This document shows positions 58,601-64,000 of a stretch of 64,000 nucleotides of DNA, one piece after another. Both the position numbers and the translations under genes were made by a program. Origin of the DNA: Micropterix aruncella. Lineage: Eukaryota; Arthropoda; Insecta; Lepidoptera; Micropterigidae. The stretch covers positions 4,437,281-4,501,280 of the forward strand of contig OX155967.1 of the NCBI GenBank assembly GCA_944548615.1. Reading direction: 5' to 3'. The notes under the pieces were generated by a model. The model was given only the letters and a program-made list of their open reading frames with translations, did no database searches and was not told where the DNA came from. Within the stretch, counting starts at the first letter, position 1. Each line of letters begins with the position of its first letter.

Positions 58601-61600
58601 AAAATTTTGGGCTAGCGCTTAAACTGCCCTCTCTGCTCTACGCCAACTCCAGAATAACCAAAAATTCGATTCTGTGCAATTCCAAAGATCCGGCAATATC
58701 GAAGCACGTAATAAGTGGCTGTAGTGATTCAAATGAACTACAAGCCCGCGTAGACTTCCACAAAAGGTTCCTTACTGGAATCAGCCAGAATGGCACTGGT
58801 CTGGGGTATGGCAGTACAACCACGAGCGACGTGGACTTGAAGAAGTCTCTTTTGCGGGGAGATTACGACAGCAAGAGTATGGCTCATGCTATTGGCCTTC
58901 AATGCCAGAATGACTGGACAACAATTGGTGACTTTTGCATTCCGCCTCCAATGCACTGGAAGGTAATGCTCTATGACTGGACGCCAGAGATGCTGAAATT
59001 TTATTTGAATGCCTTTCAGCATACACTTCCAGACCCCAGTAACCTCGCTCGTTGGAGCTTTGCCGAGGATAGTTCTTGTCCCCTCTGTAGCAATACCCCT
59101 TGCACAGCTAGACACATTCTAGCTGGCTGCAAGGTGGCCTTAGATCAAGGACGGTACACTTACCGCCATGACAAAGTTCTCGCTGTTATTCGCGAGGTAA
59201 TTAGTCTCTCAGTGGCTCGTGCCAACAAGGGTTTGACAGTATCCTCCAAACCCCCAATACAGTTTGTGCGGGATGGCTCTAAAGGCAAAAAACATTTAAC
59301 TACAAAACCTTTCTCAATAATCGAGAAAGCTACAGATTGGACTCTGGAGGTTGATTCGGTCTCTAAGCAGTATAAATTCCCTGAAAGTCTCGGATGCACA
59401 GCCCTCCGTCCAGATATAACTCTTTACTCTCTATCTCGGAAGGTGGCTCTTATTGTAGAATTAACTGTTCCATGGGAATCAAATATCCCAAAAGACCACG
59501 AGTACAAATTAAATAAATACCATGATCTTGCAAATGCCGTAACCCGGAACGGCTTCACTGTTCACCTTCACGCGGTGGAAGTTGGCGCTCGTGGCCTGCC
59601 AGCTAAATCTCTATTTCACCTCTTTAAAGATCTTGGCCTTTCCAGAAAAATAATCATCTCTTTCTTAGAAAAATTATCTAAAACTGCGATTTGCGCATCT
59701 CAAATTCTATGGCTTCGAAGGGGGAGTGAATGGGTGGCAAGGTGAACGCTCACATGTGGCAAGACAGCTGTCCTAAACCTACCACAGCCGGTTCGTAAGT
59801 CCGGAATCCACTGCTCACCCCCCAGAAGTGTAAAAAATAGTATTATGATGGGCCCGACTCCGGTCGGTGAATTCGATGGCAGCTCCGTTTGTATTTATTA
59901 TTTATTATACCTATTACTGTCGAGTAGCAACAGGTGAGTGATGTCACAGCACTAATGTCTGTGGTAGGGAGACTGAACGCTGGTCCCTGCACCTCAGCCA
60001 CCGCTTAAATTTAGCTCAGTCCCCAACTGTACATGATCAGTGGCGGTGCTATAATACGAAATAAATTAATAGTAGTTTTAAAAAAAACACTAAAAACACA
60101 CTTTTATAAATGCACGTAAAAACCACATCATCAGACCTTGAAACCTAATCCTGGTCAAAGTTCATTCCAAGACTTTTCTAACAAGTCCAAACACAGCTAT
60201 GATACGATGTTCCATCATGAAGTTCCAGTTCATGTCTTCCGACTCCATCATCAGATCAGTTCGACAGTACCATATTATTGTATTGTCATCAGAACTACAT
60301 ACAGCTGCCAATTTTCATGACGCTACGATCCTTGGAAGATGGTTAAATTAGTTACCTTAGATTCTATTACATAGTTACATACAGGTCGACCTAATAAAAG
60401 TGTTAAAAAAACAAATTTGTCAATTGTTTGATTTACAAAAATTGGAAGCTTTAAGTGGACCGTGAATAAAGTTACCTTATATCAGAAATTGAATAAAAAC
60501 ATCTACATTATTGGATGATATTCTGGGTTTTATTAACAACCGGAAAAGGCCTGAAAGGTTTACTAAAATGAGACTATGATCATTATTTTACGGTTATAAT
60601 AAAGTCCTGAACATGAAACCTTAATAACCGATGATCTTATTAATCCAAACAAAAAACTAGGATCATACATTTTTGTACACTTACGCCACTGTGTGGGATA
60701 AGAGTGCACACTACTATAGGGTAGGTAGTTACCCCAAAGTAAGATTAATTTTGGAATTTATGTAGTATTGCAGCTTTTTTTATTTATCAAAAAAAAACTA
60801 CTACATTTCATCGTTGTAATGTTATATCTGATAGAAAATAGCCTCGACATGCAATATTTTTTCGGAGATATTTTTTTCAAATTTACATAACATGTGGGTT
60901 TTTTTAATAGTTAGTTTTTTTAATAGCAATATAGTTTTTAAAAAAAAACGATGTGTTTAATGCTTTCTTTAACCCCTCAGGCCCCGATTGGCCGATATCG
61001 GCCACAACACGATTCAGCGTGACTGCCCCGTTTTAATTTTATTTTAATTTAATTTGTTTTATTTTATTATGTTTTATTATGTTAATATGTTTCATTTTAA
61101 TTATCGGTACAGTGGTTTGACAGTAATAATGTTTTGATGAGACAGTGTCGTAATTTAATATTTTTACTAAAAAAAATTGGGACAGCAACTTGTCAATCGG
61201 CTGAGGGGCCGAGCCCTGAAGGGTTAAATGCCTATGTCTCGTTAATTTACTGAGGCCGAATAAAGATTATTACAGGTTTGAATCAGCGTGGTGATTTCAA
61301 GGTCCCAGAAACCCAAAAAAGGGTTTTTTTTTTTAATGTGCTTGTTGTCCACGCGGTCATGTGACAGCATGCACAGACAAAACTACTAGACCGATTCGGT
61401 TAAAATTTAGTAAATGGGGTTCTTTAAGGAGTGTTTTCGTAAAACTAAAGTACATTTTTTCTTTAAAACGTCTTAATGATTTTGATAAAAAATTGTTTAA
61501 CCCTTGGAGTAAATGGGTATTTTCATGGATGCATCTGTCTCTTTTGCAGGATTTTCGGCGACATCGACCTTAAAGTACTATAACTACGAAACTACTACAC

Positions 61601-64000
61601 CAATCATAAAAAGAACAACTGCACAATGATTGCATTGAAATTTCGAATATAGAATATTGAAATATCATTTTGTAAAATAATTAGATAATTATGAATAAAT
61701 ATGAGAACGTCAAAGAAGTGAAAAAAACGCGGAACCAGATCTGGTCGTATCATACTCAACGGATAATTGTTTCAGAACCAGATTTGGTCGTATCATACTC
61801 AAGGGGTTAAAAATATTATAAACAAGATGAAACAGATTTACCGCATAAAGTCTGTGGAGCCCGGCGTTTTGGCCAGGTTGCAACAATCGTTGTCCAGGGT
61901 AGACTGTCTCCCTGGCCAGGTTAGACAGGATAGTCTACCCAGATTAGACAGGTTAGACAGGGTAGTCTACCCTGGACAGTGGCGGATGCAACATCATCAA
62001 AAGATCGGGTACTATAATTTTCACGTGATAAATCCATTTTATCTTGTTTATGATGTCAAACAATCGCGATAGTTATTCGATTTCATGTTTAAAGATAGTG
62101 ATAGAATGCCCTTACCAGTTGTTTCAGGAAAACTCCATATGTGCAATGCGCTGGCAATGTGCATTCGCAAGGTGTTGGGCCATTTATTTTATTTACCCTT
62201 TATTGACTAAAGTATTTTTTTCACATTGCAGGAAGCAACAAAATACCATCAAAATGCTCAAAGCCCAGCAGCATAGTCTTAGCCGTAAATGAAAATAATC
62301 TGAAGTCGCCTTTCCTTGAAAACTTTGAATTGACAACCAAATCGCCTGAAGCCACATCCAGAAAAAAAAGAGGACGACCAAAGAAAGTATTATTATTGAA
62401 AGGTGCAGAGAAAAGCGATAAGCCAGTAGCGAAACGTTGTACGAGGCTGTCGGGCCCCGTTCCAGATATGACCAAGTTGCCCGAGAAGAACTCTCCTGAA
62501 AAGAAACAATCTGAGAAATATTTTCCCGAAATTTCCCCATCATTTGAAAATGTAACTGTTAGTTTACCGGAGCATGACCAGGTGAAAGCAAAACCGAATA
62601 AATCGAAGTCCATATCCCCAAGCAAGATGCAAAATATCATGCCTTCAACGAGTAAGCTACTCGACCTGTCTTTCATTCCAGATAATGAAACGTTCGGTCG
62701 AGACACAACAGGCCGTCCAGAAATAGTAGATTTGAGTTCATCGCCACTCGAGCCCTATAAATCAAGAGCGAAACCGAGGAAATCGAAAGCAATTTCCCCA
62801 ACAAAGAAGCAAAAGGTGCTCGACATGCCATTCATTTCAGATGAAATGTCTAATTGTTGGAAAGATTCCCAGGACAAGTACAATTATATATCCTTAAGTT
62901 GTTTGCAAGACATAATCGGGTGTGAAGTTATAAAAAAGGAGAGCTCAGAAGATGCAATAAAAAGCAATAAGGATAATCCCATTACTTTAACAGCTGTAAC
63001 GACCACTCTGAGTGATGCAGTTCTATGTGAAACGTCCGTTGAGAGTGCTACAGCTGCCATTCCGTTTGAAACGACTGACGTTTTGCGTGAAACGGCCAAC
63101 GAACAAGAGCGAAAGACAAAACAAATTAAGGGTAAAAAACAAGATGCTGTGATTCCGACATCTACCAATACGAATGAAACAACGAACATTCCGAGCGATG
63201 CTAATATAGTTCCCCGGGAAATGGCCATCGTTAAAGCTACGAGCGCTAAAGCTGCCGTTCCTTGTGAAACAATAGTCGTTCTGGCTAAAACAAAGAAAGA
63301 ACAAGAGTCACAGAAACGACCGAATAGACGCGAAAAACGAGATCACAGTTCATTCATTCTGACATCTACTATCAACGAAACGACTATTCCGAGGGATGCC
63401 TCTATAGTTCCATGTGGAACACCCACAGAAACAGTTGCGAGCGCTTCAAATGTCATTCTGAGTGATGCTGTTGAAGAGAAGCAACCAAAGACACGGCAAA
63501 GTAACTGCAAACAACTGGATAGTGATCATCATTCGGAAAGGACTATCATTTCCAGCGATGCCGCTGTAATGAGCAAAACGACTATCGAAGCAGTTGCGAG
63601 CGCTAAAACTGTCGTTCCGCATGATGCAACAGTCGTTCTGAGTGAAACGGCGAAAGAACATATGGCAAAGACACGTCAGAGTAAGCGCGCAAAGAAAGAT
63701 GACAATTCCATTATTCCGACATTTACTATTAACGAAACAAATGTGATTACGAGGGACGATCCTGTAGTTCCTTGTGAAACGTCCATCAAAACATTTGCGA
63801 GCACAAACGTCGCTATGAGTGATGCGACAAAAGACAAATTGCCAAAGACACGGGAAAGTAACCGCAAACAACGGGATAAAGATCCATCGATCCCAAAATC
63901 TCCTACTTTTCCAAATGAAATTATGAGCAAAGCGACCATCAAAGCAGTTGCGAGCGCTGAAGCTGTCATTCCCTGTGATGCAACAGTTGTTCTTAGTGGA
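55613..64000 (+). CDS. AT-hook, repeat-rich, CCCH-like nuclear protein, copy 2 (partial)
   Basis: Exon 1 55613-55691 and the start of exon 2 from 62232 are the counterparts of copy 1, with the same donor and acceptor. Exon 2 is open to the window edge, about 590 codons, covering the AT-hook and first repeats. By eye only two base changes distinguish it from copy 1 in this part of exon 2, with no stop or indel. The zinc motif and helical region lie beyond the window. The intron differs from copy 1: it holds a LINE at 57708-59908 in place of the one at 23649-26680. Confidence 0.55.
56484..56545. repeat. CA microsatellite
   Basis: Imperfect (CA)n, longer than its counterpart at 27005-27045 in unit 1. 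Confidence 0.8.
57708..59908 (+). mobile_element. RLE-type non-LTR retrotransposon, 5'-truncated, copy B
   Basis: Opposite orientation to copy A and at a different intron position. The empty site is at about 28212 in unit 1 (TTCATTATTGTACATACC..). About 14 bp of target was lost. The 3' tail is TTTATTATTTATTAT. Confidence 0.85.
57709..59745 (+). pseudogene. RLE-type LINE polyprotein, C-terminal 678 codons
   Basis: Open with no internal stop, but 5'-truncated within the RT domain (begins HNSLLAAAIKDARQHE). It has FADDLTF, the CCHC knuckle and the RPD..VELTVPWE endonuclease as in copy A, at about 99% protein identity. The extra residues (FLTGISQNG) suggest copy A suffered a 9-bp deletion. It has no start codon of its own. 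Confidence 0.85.
60969..61227. mobile_element. piggyBac-type MITE (unit 2 copy)
   Basis: TTAA-flanked counterpart of 29288-29546. Confidence 0.75.

Larger units (their letters stand above)
52661..64000. repeat. Direct duplication, unit 2 (continues past window)
   Basis: Copy of 19266 to about 32320. Identity is very high: I saw two substitutions in the last 2.2 kb, and roughly 1% with small indels near 53.4-54.0 kb. It carries its own LINE (57708-59908) and lacks the LINE and the 0.9-kb segment seen in unit 1. Confidence 0.9.

Overview
This is a eukaryotic, almost certainly insect, nuclear genome window dominated by transposable elements. The evidence is short spliced exons with GT-AG introns, AT-rich intergenic DNA, an animal-type GMPPA gene, interspersed TTAGG-like repeats, and arthropod-style Jockey, CsRn1-gypsy, piggyBac, mariner and Tc1 elements. 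I cannot name the species. There is no prokaryotic organisation (no operons, no CRISPR).

Layout. 1-842 is the 5' end of a Jockey-type LINE ORF1 (minus). 1805-5412 is a spliced, apparently intact minus-strand gene fusing a Mutator-like DDE transposase core to a C-terminal YqaJ/PD-(D/E)XK nuclease. 6038-8452 holds decayed LINE pieces, one split by a TTAA-flanked MITE. 8861-9874 carries the first two coding exons of GMPPA (minus). 11104-18853 is a CsRn1-type gypsy element with 4-bp TSD, 918-bp LTRs, tRNA-Trp-like PBS and polypurine tract. A full-length ORF1-only Jockey element with a 12-bp TSD is nested in its left LTR. 19027-19809 is an element with perfect 109-bp inverted ends built from 15-bp repeats.

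From 19266 to the end the window is a large direct duplication: about 33.4 kb (19266-52660) begins again at 52661. Each copy carries a two-exon gene (22223-34960; 55613 to window end) for a long, lysine-rich, repetitive AT-hook protein with a C-x4-C-x4-C-x3-H motif and a helical C-terminal region. Each copy has also acquired its own insertion of the same restriction-endonuclease-type LINE, at a different place and in opposite orientation. The pattern suits either an old tandem segmental duplication or two haplotypes joined by the assembler.

The single-copy part of unit 1 (35-52 kb) contains a piggyBac element (35689-41078) broken by a TSD-flanked I/R1/LOA-type LINE and by a second LINE fragment. 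After it come mariner, Tc1, CR1-like and MITE remnants and a long AT microsatellite. The only clearly host, conserved gene is GMPPA. The AT-hook gene and the transposase-nuclease gene have the splicing and open frames expected of expressed genes.
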